Assembly (NCBI GenBank): GCA_035517775.1
Contig: DATIYF010000024.1
Coordinates: 1-64,000, forward strand
Origin: DATIYF01 sp035517775
GTDB lineage: Bacteria > Acidobacteriota > Terriglobia > Terriglobales > Acidobacteriaceae
Direction: 5' to 3'
Length of the DNA stretch: 64,000 nt
The first letter of the stretch is position 1. Each line of letters opens with the position of its first letter. The translations under genes were made by a program, and so were the position numbers. Of the stretch, positions 1 through 7,642 are shown piece by piece. The notes beneath the pieces were generated by a model, which was given only the letters and a program-made list of their open reading frames with translations, had not been told where the DNA came from and searched no databases.

Positions 1-900
1 TCGCTAAATCTGATACCGCTCTCCGATAAATTTCTGGTGCCCGGCAATCGGGTGCTCAAGGTGCTGGTCATCGCCGTAGCTCTGTTTTACGGCGCCAAGA
101 TTGTGCAGTTGCTGCTGGGGGCGTGGCTGTCACGAACTCCCAGCCGCCAGGGGATGCGCGAGCCGGCCACGTTCATCAGCAAAGTCCTGTTCGTCGGGCT
201 TGGGCTGATGATCGTTCTGGATAATCTGGGCGTCTCGCTCACCGCGGTCTGGACCACCCTCGGCGTGGGCAGCGTGGCGGTTGCCCTGGCGCTGCAGGAT
301 ACGCTTTCCAACTTTTTCGCCGGGGTTTATCTGCGTCTGGATAATCCCGTGCGCATCGGGGACTACATCAAGCTGGAATCCGGGGAGGAGGGCTACGTGA
401 TTCAGCTGGGTTGGCGCTCGGCCCGCATCCGCACCCTGCCTAATAACGTGGTCGTGGTTCCCAACGGCAAGCTGGCTTCGACGATTGTGACCAATTACAC
501 CCAGCCCGAGCCGCGCATGTCGTTGCTGGTTTCGGTCAGCGTCAGCTACAACGACGATCCCGAAAAGGTGGAACGCATTCTGGTGGAAGAGGCAATCAGC
601 ACAGCCAAGGAGGTGGAGGGCCTGCTGGCCGATCCTGCCCCGTTTGTCCGCTTCATTCCCGGCTTCGGAGCGTCATCGCTGGATTTCACCCTGATCTGCC
701 AGGTCGCGACCTTCGTGGATCAGTATCTCGCCCAGCACGAACTGCGTAAGCGCATTCTGGCGCGCTTTCGCCGCGAGGGCATCAGCATTCCATTTCCGCA
801 GCGCGATCTGCATCTTTACGGCAACGGCTGGTCCCCAGACCAGCACCGGGGAGAAGCCCGCGAGCCGCAAGCGGTCAGCGATCACGGCCAGCCTGCATAA
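1..900 (+). CDS. Mechanosensitive ion channel, MscS family (5' partial)
   Basis: The frame is open from the first base, so the N-terminus lies outside the window. Visible are two hydrophobic segments, then the MscS core: a glycine/alanine-rich pore helix (VGSVAVALALQDTLSNFFAG), the beta-domain signature PVRIGDYIKL, and the mixed alpha/beta C-terminal domain with VPNGKLASTIVTNYT. Family members are inner-membrane heptamers that open under membrane tension and release solutes on osmotic downshock. The length after the pore helix is normal for a small MscS paralogue. A GTG at 37 is possible as an internal start, but the upstream codons are also coding-like. The neighbour at 1515 is convergent and functionally unrelated. 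Confidence 0.9.
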   Translation, partial: SLNLIPLSDKFLVPGNRVLKVLVIAVALFYGAKIVQLLLGAWLSRTPSRQGMREPATFISKVLFVGLGLMIVLDNLGVSLTAVWTTLGVGSVAVALALQDTLSNFFAGVYLRLDNPVRIGDYIKLESGEEGYVIQLGWRSARIRTLPNNVVVVPNGKLASTIVTNYTQPEPRMSLLVSVSVSYNDDPEKVERILVEEAISTAKEVEGLLADPAPFVRFIPGFGASSLDFTLICQVATFVDQYLAQHELRKRILARFRREGISIPFPQRDLHLYGNGWSPDQHRGEAREPQAVSDHGQPA

Positions 901-957
901 ACGGCGAAGCGCCGGACCATGTCATCCGTCCCTTTTACGCTTTTATCGTTGTAGGGC

Positions 958-1515
958 TTAATCGAAGATGAAAATCGCCGAGGCGATGACCGTGGTCCAC
1001 AGCCCACGCTTGTCGCCCACGGCCGATTGCGTCACGTTGGCGGTCCGCACGATCTTGTTGGAGATGCGGTAAATTTCCTTCTTCTCATCCCACGACCGGT
1101 CGGGGTCGAACTCCACATTCAGAGTTGTCGCCAGCATCTCGGCCGCCAGTTCCTCGGCGTAGTCTCCGGCGGAATCTTCGGTCTCTCCAAAGGAATGGTG
1201 CTCGCTGAGATAGCCGTAGGTGTTGCGGTCGGCGGGAATCGCCACCCCAATGCTCGCCGCCAGCAGGCGGTGCGGCTCATGCGTGGAGTTCTCGGCCACC
1301 ACGGCGAAGACCACTTCGCCCGGGTTGAGATACTTGAGGCCTTGTGAGCGGGGAATCAGCTTGCACTGCGGGGGGAAAATAGACGAGACCCGAACCAGAT
1401 TCTGCGCCGCAATGCCGGCATCGCGCAGCGCCAACTCAAAGGACGTGAGCCGCTCTTTGTGCTTGCCCACGCCCTTGGTAAAGAAGATCCGCTTGGGGAC
1501 CATGTCTTTAGACAA
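958..1515 (-). CDS. Pyruvoyl-dependent arginine decarboxylase
   Basis: This 185-residue proenzyme matches the PvlArgDC family, which converts arginine to agmatine plus CO2 for polyamine synthesis or acid resistance. The family self-cleaves at a Ser-Ser bond to create the pyruvoyl group. The site is visible as VRVSSIFPP (Ser44-Ser45 with the start used here), and the rest of the fold (FFTKGVGKHKERLTSFE, NPGEVVFAVVAE) is intact. I chose a TTG start at 1515 because a GGAGG (plus-strand CCTCC at 1525-1529) lies 9 bases upstream of it. An ATG at 1503 (MVPKRIFF) would sit 21 bases from that ribosome site. An upstream TTG at 1557 has none. No agmatinase or antiporter gene is adjacent. Confidence 0.88.
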   Translation of the reverse strand: MSKDMVPKRIFFTKGVGKHKERLTSFELALRDAGIAAQNLVRVSSIFPPQCKLIPRSQGLKYLNPGEVVFAVVAENSTHEPHRLLAASIGVAIPADRNTYGYLSEHHSFGETEDSAGDYAEELAAEMLATTLNVEFDPDRSWDEKKEIYRISNKIVRTANVTQSAVGDKRGLWTTVIASAIFIFD

Positions 1516-1687
1516 TTCGTGCGTCCTCCGCCAATCGAGGGATGAATTACGGCTCAATCTAACACAGGCAAGTTGACGGGAATATGAAAATTCAGGTTCG
1601 CAGGCAAAATCACAAAGGCGGAAGCCGCAAGCCCGGCGCCGCCTCCTGGACCAGGATCGAAAAGCTTCCCTGATCTCTGCCGGCGGG

Positions 1688-2041
1688 CTACTTCGCCGCC
1701 ATTACTGACTTCACGGTGATGGTATCTCCCTCGGCGGAGCCGGTGACCCTGGCGTTCTGCCAGGCCAGCTTGTTCAGTTCGGCCAGGTTCTTCTGGTCGC
1801 TCGTATCCAGGGTATAAACCTTGTCGCCGACCACCAGCGCATACTTGGCGCCCTTCTGCACGCAGGCCCGGACGCACTCCGCCGGGTCGCCGCCTTCCAT
1901 GTGTTTGGCGCCGCACATGGCGTCGCTCACTTTTCCGGTAAAGGTCTGGGTCTTGCCCGCCGCCATGGCCGGAACAACCGCCAGTCCAGCCGTCAGTACG
2001 AGCGCCGCCATCCACATTTGCAAGCTCCGCAGATAAGACAT
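1688..2041 (-). CDS. Small secreted protein with paired cysteines
   Basis: 117 residues. A clear signal peptide (MSYLRSLQMWMAALVLTAGLA, cut near AMA-AG) precedes a compact domain with the motif GKVSDAMCGAKHM and a second Cys pair (ECVRACVQKG), followed by beta-strand-like YALVVGDKVYTL. I recognise this GxVSDxMCGxxHM protein as recurrent in acidobacterial genomes, but its function is not known to me. The ATG at 2041 is preceded by a strong GGAGGAG. The three cysteines and the histidine after the first suggest either disulfides or a metal/haem site in the periplasm, which is inference only. Confidence 0.8.
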   Translation of the reverse strand: MSYLRSLQMWMAALVLTAGLAVVPAMAAGKTQTFTGKVSDAMCGAKHMEGGDPAECVRACVQKGAKYALVVGDKVYTLDTSDQKNLAELNKLAWQNARVTGSAEGDTITVKSVMAAK

Positions 2042-2144
2042 GAACTCTCCTCCTCGATAGGTTTTCCCCACGCTTATTGGATGCTTTCGGGTCACAAAGG
2101 TTAGGTTATAGCTCTTTGCCCTGGTATGCAAAGGCAGAGAGGTC

Positions 2145-3455
2145 TCATCGCTTGGAATCGAAGCGCAGGGTGACATCCACCGTCTTGGTCCTGGGGTCGG
2201 GGGTGTCGTGAATGGCGACATTCCAGCCGCCGCCGATCAGATTTTTCTTGAAGATGTCGTCCAGAAACTGCTTGGGGTAGGTGGAGTTGTACACATCGCC
2301 CTGGCGCAGCTGCCAGGCCAGTGATACGCGGTCGGTATAGGTGCGGTCGAGGCCCTGGATATCAAGATCGCCCATGTGGTAGAGGTCGCCTTCATGAACC
2401 TCAAGCGTGTAGGAAACCTTCCCGGCGCTTTCGTCAAATTGGGGCTCCGGGTGAACGAATGCGGCGACGTAACCCCGGCCGCCATACATTTTCTTGACCG
2501 CTTCCAGGTCGGCATCGAGCTGAACCGCGTCGGCCGGCTCTCCCAAAAGAACGTGCATGGCCGGTTGCAGCTCTGAGGTGGAGAAGACCTTGTTCCCGGA
2601 CCACCCGATGTGCCCCAGCCGGTACTGGCGCCCCGGTTCCACCGCGAAACTTACATCCACTACGGTTTCATCCGGGTCCTGCTCTACCACCTTGGCCTGG
2701 ACCTGGCCGAACCTGGCCTTGAGAAATCCGCGCTGCAGAAAAATGGGCAGAAAATTCCTTTCCGCCTGAACGCGCAAGATCGAGCGCTGATACTCCTGCC
2801 CCGCCAGGTTGTGAGCGGCTGCCTGCAGCAGAGGCAGTTCCTGCGGCCCCGCGCCGGTGAAATTGGAATTATGAATGGTGATTCGCGGCCCGTTGACGCT
2901 GAACACAATGGCATTGATCGGGCCGTTCTCCTTCTCGGCCGACCGCAGATAATCCACCTTGCCCTCGACTTTCTGCTCGATCACCATGCCCTGGAGGGTA
3001 TTCGACACCTGGTCGGCGAGGTTGCCCGAGAGCGGCAGCTCGCCGCTAAACAGCGGCACTTCCTGATGAATCTTAGAGAGCAGTTCTTGGTCTGAGAACC
3101 AGACGAAATTATCGAACCGCGCCGGCACAAACGGCTCGGCGTCTGAAACCTGGAATTCGAGTTTGGCGTCGTTCCCCGAGTAGTGGTAGCTGTAGGAGAC
3201 TTCGGCGAAGGCGCCGGTATCGCCCAGCTGCTGGGCGGCGTGCTTGAAGTCATCCTCGCCGGCCGTCGCGCCGGTTTCGAGACCGCTGGCGGCCACAATC
3301 TGATCCGAGCTGTAGCGCTTGCTTCCCTCGGCTGTGATCGAGGCCAGGCGGAAAGAAGAAGGCGCTTTTTGCGCGGGCGAAGGCATGGCCGCCGCGCCCG
3401 CTACCGCGCCGCAAAGCCCGAGCAGCAGGAAAGCGGCGATCGCGGCGGGTCTCAT
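2145..3455 (-). CDS. POTRA-domain outer-membrane-biogenesis-like protein
   Basis: 436 residues with a signal peptide (MRPAAIAAFLLLGLCGAVAGA). Several POTRA-like units follow. The best are residues about 35-110 (ITAEGSKRYSSDQIVAASGL) and about 270-350 (YRLGHIGWSGNKVFSTSEL ... VKKMYGGRGYVAA), then a third beginning DLDIQGLDR. POTRA repeats in BamA/TamA bind client proteins in the periplasm. Here the chain ends where a BamA would start its 16-strand barrel, so this is a POTRA-only protein rather than an insertase. Its start codon overlaps the stop of the upstream LysR gene (ATGA), so the two are translationally coupled. Confidence 0.82.
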   Translation of the reverse strand: MRPAAIAAFLLLGLCGAVAGAAAMPSPAQKAPSSFRLASITAEGSKRYSSDQIVAASGLETGATAGEDDFKHAAQQLGDTGAFAEVSYSYHYSGNDAKLEFQVSDAEPFVPARFDNFVWFSDQELLSKIHQEVPLFSGELPLSGNLADQVSNTLQGMVIEQKVEGKVDYLRSAEKENGPINAIVFSVNGPRITIHNSNFTGAGPQELPLLQAAAHNLAGQEYQRSILRVQAERNFLPIFLQRGFLKARFGQVQAKVVEQDPDETVVDVSFAVEPGRQYRLGHIGWSGNKVFSTSELQPAMHVLLGEPADAVQLDADLEAVKKMYGGRGYVAAFVHPEPQFDESAGKVSYTLEVHEGDLYHMGDLDIQGLDRTYTDRVSLAWQLRQGDVYNSTYPKQFLDDIFKKNLIGGGWNVAIHDTPDPRTKTVDVTLRFDSKR

Positions 3456-4360
3456 CGGCGGGCAGGCAGAGCGGCCTCGGGCGTCTTGATTTTGACCGCG
3501 GTATCAATGAAGGCCAGCGCCGCCCGGCTGAGCGCTTTATCTTTCCGAAAGACCAGGGCCAGGTCGCGGCGAATCTGCGCGTCCACCAGGGGAATGGCAG
3601 CCAGCACCTCGGCGCGAACATCCTCCACCACGTTGGAGCGGGAGATGAAGCCCACCCCCATATCCGCCGCAATAAACCTCTTGAGCAGTTCGCTCGAATC
3701 GAGCTCCATGGCATAACGCGGCTTCAGGCGATGTTCATGGAACAGATTGTCCAGAGCGTCGCGGGTGTGGCCGGCCTTGGGCATTACCAGGGGGTATTGG
3801 GCGACGTCGGCAATGCGGGCCGACTTGATGCGGGCCAGGGGGTGCCCCGGCGGAACAATCAAAACCAGTTCATCGCGATGAATGGGAACAACCGTGAGCC
3901 GGGGGTCATTCACGGGCAGCGAGACCACGCCAAAATCCACCGAGTTATCAATCACCGACTCCAGAATCTTCGCGTAGTCAGCTCGCGTGATGTTGATGGC
4001 CACATCGGGATAGAGCTTCTTGAACTCGGCGAATACTTCGGGCAGGATGTGCAGGCAGGTGCCTTCGTTGGCGCCGACAATGATTTCGCCCCGCGGCACG
4101 CGCTCGGTCTCGGCGATGGCGGTCAGGATGGCGCGGCGGGCCTCCAGAGTTTCCTCGACGTACTTCTGGAAGATTTTGCCGGAAGCGGTAAGCGAAACCT
4201 TGCCCCCGGAACGGTCCAGCAGTTTGGCGCCGACCTCTTCCTCCAGGCCGCGAATCTGGGAAGAGATGGCGGGCTGCGTGCGGAAACGTTTCTCCGCCGC
4301 CCGGGAGAAGCTGCAGAGGCGGGCCACCTCGAGAAAAGTTTCTAGCTGATCAAAGTCCAT
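3452..4360 (-). CDS. LysR-family transcriptional regulator
   Basis: 302 residues. The N-terminal winged helix-turn-helix (residues 1-60: LETFLEVARLCSFSRAAEKR, PAISSQIRGLEEEVGAKLLDR) is typical of LysR regulators. Residues about 88-295 form the periplasmic-binding-protein-like effector domain. The gene is transcribed away from glnA across a 424-base spacer that contains a 13-base palindrome, so control of glnA or of its own operon is plausible. It ends in an ATGA overlap with the POTRA gene. The effector cannot be read from sequence. No Shine-Dalgarno sequence precedes the ATG. Confidence 0.92.
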   Translation of the reverse strand: MDFDQLETFLEVARLCSFSRAAEKRFRTQPAISSQIRGLEEEVGAKLLDRSGGKVSLTASGKIFQKYVEETLEARRAILTAIAETERVPRGEIIVGANEGTCLHILPEVFAEFKKLYPDVAINITRADYAKILESVIDNSVDFGVVSLPVNDPRLTVVPIHRDELVLIVPPGHPLARIKSARIADVAQYPLVMPKAGHTRDALDNLFHEHRLKPRYAMELDSSELLKRFIAADMGVGFISRSNVVEDVRAEVLAAIPLVDAQIRRDLALVFRKDKALSRAALAFIDTAVKIKTPEAALPARR

Positions 4361-4784
4361 GCTGGGCAGCCAAGCTGCAGCCTACTGACGCTCCTGATCG
4401 GAAGTGCTTGCCGGCGCGTGCCATCCACTCTTAAGGCTTTTACCCGGCATTCTCGGGCTTCCGCGGCTGGTTCTCCGGAAGCTGGCAACGATTCTACCAG
4501 TACATCCGCGATGCGCCGGAGAAAGTGCGGCTCTGCTCTCCCGTTTCTCTCGCTCTTTTCCGCCGCGGATAAGACCCCCTTATCGCGGCGATAAAAACAT
4601 TCAATTTCCACACCCGGACATGAGACACTACACTGCTTTGTGCTTGCGGGAGAATAGTATTCTAGCAGGCGCGCACATTTCCCATACAATCCTGTGCCCA
4701 GTTTGACCGCGCTATCGGCTCTCCGCACGCCTGAGGGCCGGGCGACACTTCCGGGCTGCGCCCGGCATCGTAAAGGAGCAATCC
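4361..4784. promoter_or_regulatory. Divergent LysR/glnA intergenic region
   Basis: No gene of convincing quality lies here. The region holds the AGAATA-G-TATTCT palindrome listed separately and a GC hairpin (arms 4737-4743 and 4760-4766) directly upstream of the glnA ribosome site AAAGGAG (4772-4778). No good -35/-10 pair for glnA could be fixed by eye. No sigma-54 GG-N10-GC element was identified. Confidence 0.5.
4651..4663. promoter_or_regulatory. 13-base perfect palindrome, candidate operator
   Basis: AGAATA-G-TATTCT is a perfect dyad with 6-base arms, located 122 bases upstream of glnA and 291 bases upstream of the divergent LysR gene. The position suits a regulator-binding site. Which protein binds is unknown, and the LysR is the obvious candidate. 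Confidence 0.4.
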
Positions 4785-6197
4785 ATGGCTGATGCGAAGA
4801 CTGTCCTGGAGTTCGCGAAGAAAAATGGAGCCAAGTTGCTGGACCTCCGCTTCACGGACCTGCCAGGCTTGTGGCAGCACGTCTCATATCCCATTGACCA
4901 GCTGACCGAGGATTCCTTCGAGGAGGGCTTCGGCATGGACGGCTCGTCCATTCGCGGCTGGGCGGCAATCAATGAGAGCGACATGCTGCTGGTGCCCGAC
5001 GCCGCCACCCACATGATGGATCCGTTCACCGAGGTGCCGACCCTGGTGATGGTCTGCGACGCGGTGGATCCGGTGACCAAGCAGCGCTACGACCGCGACC
5101 CGCGCTACATTGCCAAAAAAGCCGAGATGTATCTGAAATCCACCGGCATCGCCGATACCGCCTACTTCGGCGCCGAGGCCGAGTTCTTCATCTTCGACAA
5201 CATTCGCTTCGATCAGAAAGAAAACCTCGGCTTCTACTTCATCGACGCCGAGGAGGGCCGCTGGAACTCGGGGCGCGAGTCCAACAACCTGGGTTATCGT
5301 CCGCGCTATAAGGAAGGCTACTTCCCGGTGCCTCCCATGGACCACTACCAGGACCTGCGCAGCGAGATGGTCATGACCATGCAGAACTGCGGCATGGAAG
5401 TGGAGTGCCACCACCACGAAGTGGCCACCGGGGGACAGACAGAAATTGACCTGAAGTTCGATTCGCTGGTCAATTCGGCCGACCACATGTTGCTTTACAA
5501 GTATGTAGTCAAAAATGTTGCCAATCAGTATGGTAAGACGGTCACCTTCATGCCCAAGCCGATCTTCCAGGACAATGGAAGCGGCATGCATACCCACCAG
5601 TCGCTGTGGAAGGGTGGCAAGCCGCTGTTCGCCGGCGACGGCTATGCCGGGCTCTCTCAACTGGCGCTGAATTACATTGGCGGGTTAATCAAGCACGGGC
5701 CGGCGCTGGCGGCGATCATCGCACCGACTACCAACTCCTACAAGCGCCTGGTGCCTGGCTTTGAAGCGCCGGTCAACCTGGCTTACTCGCGGCGCAACCG
5801 CTCCGCGGCTTGCCGTATTCCGATGTACTCGGCCTCGCCCAAGGCCAAGCGGGTGGAGTTCCGCCCGCCTGACCCAAGCTGCAACCCGTACCTGGCCTTC
5901 TCAGCCATGATGATGGCCGGCCTGGATGGGGTGGAGAGCAAGGCCGACCCCGGACAGCCGCTGGATAAGGACATTTACGATCTGGGCCCGGAGGAACTCG
6001 CCAAGGTTCCTTCGATGCCCGGCTCACTGGAAGATGCTCTGGATGCCCTCGAGAAAGACCATGCCTTCCTGCTGAAGGGAGACGTTTTCACCGAGGAGCT
6101 GCTGAGCACCTACATCGATTACAAGCGCTCGAAGGAAGTGGACGCGGTTCGCCTGCGGCCGCATCCGTATGAGTTTGCTTTGTATTACGACATTTAA
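4785..6197 (+). CDS. glnA: Glutamine synthetase, type I
   Basis: 470 residues, the usual length for bacterial GSI. It makes glutamine from glutamate, ammonium and ATP in a cytoplasmic dodecamer. The N-terminal beta-grasp domain (VLEFAKKNGAKLLDLRFTDL) is followed by the catalytic domain with the metal-binding AEAEFFIFD, the ATP-loop segment NGSGMHTHQS and the C-terminal signature NRSAACRIPMYS. The adenylylation tyrosine is present as Tyr398 in KDIYDLGPEE, matching the Escherichia coli site. Its modifying enzyme GlnE is encoded 1.4 kb downstream, so covalent control is expected. The ATG has AAAGGAG 6 bases upstream. Transcription ends at the strong terminator just after the gene. Confidence 0.98.
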   Translation: MADAKTVLEFAKKNGAKLLDLRFTDLPGLWQHVSYPIDQLTEDSFEEGFGMDGSSIRGWAAINESDMLLVPDAATHMMDPFTEVPTLVMVCDAVDPVTKQRYDRDPRYIAKKAEMYLKSTGIADTAYFGAEAEFFIFDNIRFDQKENLGFYFIDAEEGRWNSGRESNNLGYRPRYKEGYFPVPPMDHYQDLRSEMVMTMQNCGMEVECHHHEVATGGQTEIDLKFDSLVNSADHMLLYKYVVKNVANQYGKTVTFMPKPIFQDNGSGMHTHQSLWKGGKPLFAGDGYAGLSQLALNYIGGLIKHGPALAAIIAPTTNSYKRLVPGFEAPVNLAYSRRNRSAACRIPMYSASPKAKRVEFRPPDPSCNPYLAFSAMMMAGLDGVESKADPGQPLDKDIYDLGPEELAKVPSMPGSLEDALDALEKDHAFLLKGDVFTEELLSTYIDYKRSKEVDAVRLRPHPYEFALYYDI

Positions 6198-6212
6198 GCT
6201 GATATCGGAACT

Positions 6213-6248
6213 AAAGCCCCGTCCCGGCAGTTGGACGGGGCTTTTTTT
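6213..6248 (+). terminator. Rho-independent terminator of glnA
   Basis: A perfect 12-bp stem (6213-6224 with 6233-6244, core GCCCCGTCC/GGACGGGGC) closes an 8-base loop and runs into a tract of seven T (6242-6248). It begins 15 bases after the glnA stop codon. Confidence 0.93.
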
Positions 6249-6331
6249 CGGCCAGAAGGTTGCGCGCTCAGGGAAAAGAAAAAGGGTGAGATCGAAATCT
6301 CACCCAGCTCTCTCCTGTTTCAGATCGTTTT

Positions 6332-6658
6332 CTACATGGTGCTGGCAGCTTGGGCCTGGGTGCTGGTCCGCGGAATCTTGGCGGACTTAATGGGTACTTC
6401 GGGCTCACGAGTGGCGGCGAACTCTTTGATTCCAAACAAGCCATCTGAGATCGCCCCCAGGCTTGCGTTGGACTTAGCCAGCACGGTCAAAATGTACTTC
6501 TGGGCTACCGCCCGATCGGCTGGATGAATCAGCTTCCACCAGCGGCGCATGGATTCCCGCACGTCGTCTTCGGTTTTGGCGCCTTCCACCAAGGCGTCAA
6601 TGAGGCGGTAAACCTTTGTCTTCACAGCCTGGTAGGACACAGAGACTTCTTGGCCCAT
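6332..6658 (-). CDS. Conserved hypothetical protein, 108 residues
   Basis: The chosen ATG at 6658 (MGQEVSVSYQAVKTKVYRLI) has AGGAGA about 9 bases upstream. The sequence is a mostly helical, soluble domain with a conserved-looking WWKLIHPADRAVAQKYILTVL segment and a proline/threonine-rich tail (REPEVPIKSAKIPRTSTQAQ). No signal peptide, membrane helix or known motif is present, and I do not recognise the family. It lies convergent to glnA, whose terminator separates the two, and divergent from the secreted protein at 6930. Confidence 0.6.
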   Translation of the reverse strand: MGQEVSVSYQAVKTKVYRLIDALVEGAKTEDDVRESMRRWWKLIHPADRAVAQKYILTVLAKSNASLGAISDGLFGIKEFAATREPEVPIKSAKIPRTSTQAQAASTM

Positions 6659-6852
6659 AGATGACGCTCTCCTGGCCTCCCCCAGATGCAATACGGCAGC
6701 CAAATTGTAAACCGCATGAAATGAGCGGGTTAGCGAGAGTGTCAATCCCACTTATTGGAGGAATAGAAATTGTTGATACATATTTCCGTAGATCATTCGG
6801 CTCCATGTCTATGGGACCGGAGGTCAACCATTCCCATTTCGGAACTGGTCGG

Positions 6853-6867
6853 TTGTACGGCGTACAA
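6853..6867. promoter_or_regulatory. 15-base palindrome TTGTACG-G-CGTACAA
   Basis: A perfect dyad with 7-base arms and one central base, in the 271-base divergent spacer between the genes starting at 6658 and 6930. It ends 53 bases before the ribosome site of the plus-strand gene. This is a typical geometry for a dimeric repressor site, but the cognate regulator is unknown. Confidence 0.4.
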
Positions 6868-6929
6868 TGTCTGTCCTTTGTCGGCTTTACTGTCCGTACT
6901 GGTGTTGTTTCGGTTTGACAGGAGGCTTC

Positions 6930-7493
6930 ATGAAGCGGCTTTTCTGGATTCTCTGTCTGGCAGGGTGCGTCTCTGCGCAAGCCCAGGAGGGCGGGGCGAA
7001 ACCTGCGCTCTCGGAGCGAATGTTCTTACCCTCAGACACGTTCTGGGGATACGCTCAGTTCGATCTGGCGCCGCCGCACAATGAGATTGATCCCAACCTG
7101 TGCGCTGCCAACGCAGGAGACTACGGCGGCGTAAATGCCCCCTGCAGCGAGTTTGCCCGCTACATGCTTTCCGGGCTGCTCGAAGTGCGGCCATTCGGCC
7201 GAGGCCCTTTGCGCCGCTTCATGCTTTTTGGCGAGCCGCGCTTCCTGTTCGGAAAGAACATTCCGCAAACGCTGTACACCTGGTCGTTCGACGCCATTGG
7301 CGTAGAACACTCATGGGGCGCAGGGATTTATCTGGGCAAGGGATTCGAGATGCGGGTGACGCAGCATTTTCTGTTTGACCGCCTGGGGGCGCGCGACCGC
7401 AATCTGGGCACGGCCGATCTGGGCCCGAATGGCCCCTGGGGCCGCTACAACACCATTGGCGTGCGCAAGTATTTTGGCACCCGGCGCTGGTAA
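6930..7493 (+). CDS. Secreted, probably outer-membrane, hypothetical protein
   Basis: 187 residues. GGAGG at 6921-6925 fixes the ATG at 6930. The signal peptide MKRLFWILCLAGCVSAQAQ is clear. The mature protein alternates aromatic and polar residues (FWGYAQFDLAPPHNEI, RFMLFGEPRFLFGKN) and ends in aromatic Trp after YFGTRRW, a pattern of small beta-barrel outer-membrane proteins. Two cysteines (NLCAAN, APCSEF) could form a disulfide. Related sequences seem common in Acidobacteriota, but I know of no assigned function. It lies upstream of glnE. Confidence 0.7.
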   Translation: MKRLFWILCLAGCVSAQAQEGGAKPALSERMFLPSDTFWGYAQFDLAPPHNEIDPNLCAANAGDYGGVNAPCSEFARYMLSGLLEVRPFGRGPLRRFMLFGEPRFLFGKNIPQTLYTWSFDAIGVEHSWGAGIYLGKGFEMRVTQHFLFDRLGARDRNLGTADLGPNGPWGRYNTIGVRKYFGTRRW

Positions 7494-7642
7494 TGGAAAC
7501 CGAGAACCGAGAAACCGGATGCTTGGATAATCGGCAAACGAAAAGAGATCAAAAGGACAAGAAGGGCCGGAGAGAATATGCCGACCCGGCCTGCCGGCCC
7601 ACGGTAGTTGCCGTGCTATGCTGAATTTTCGAGCTGAATGCC

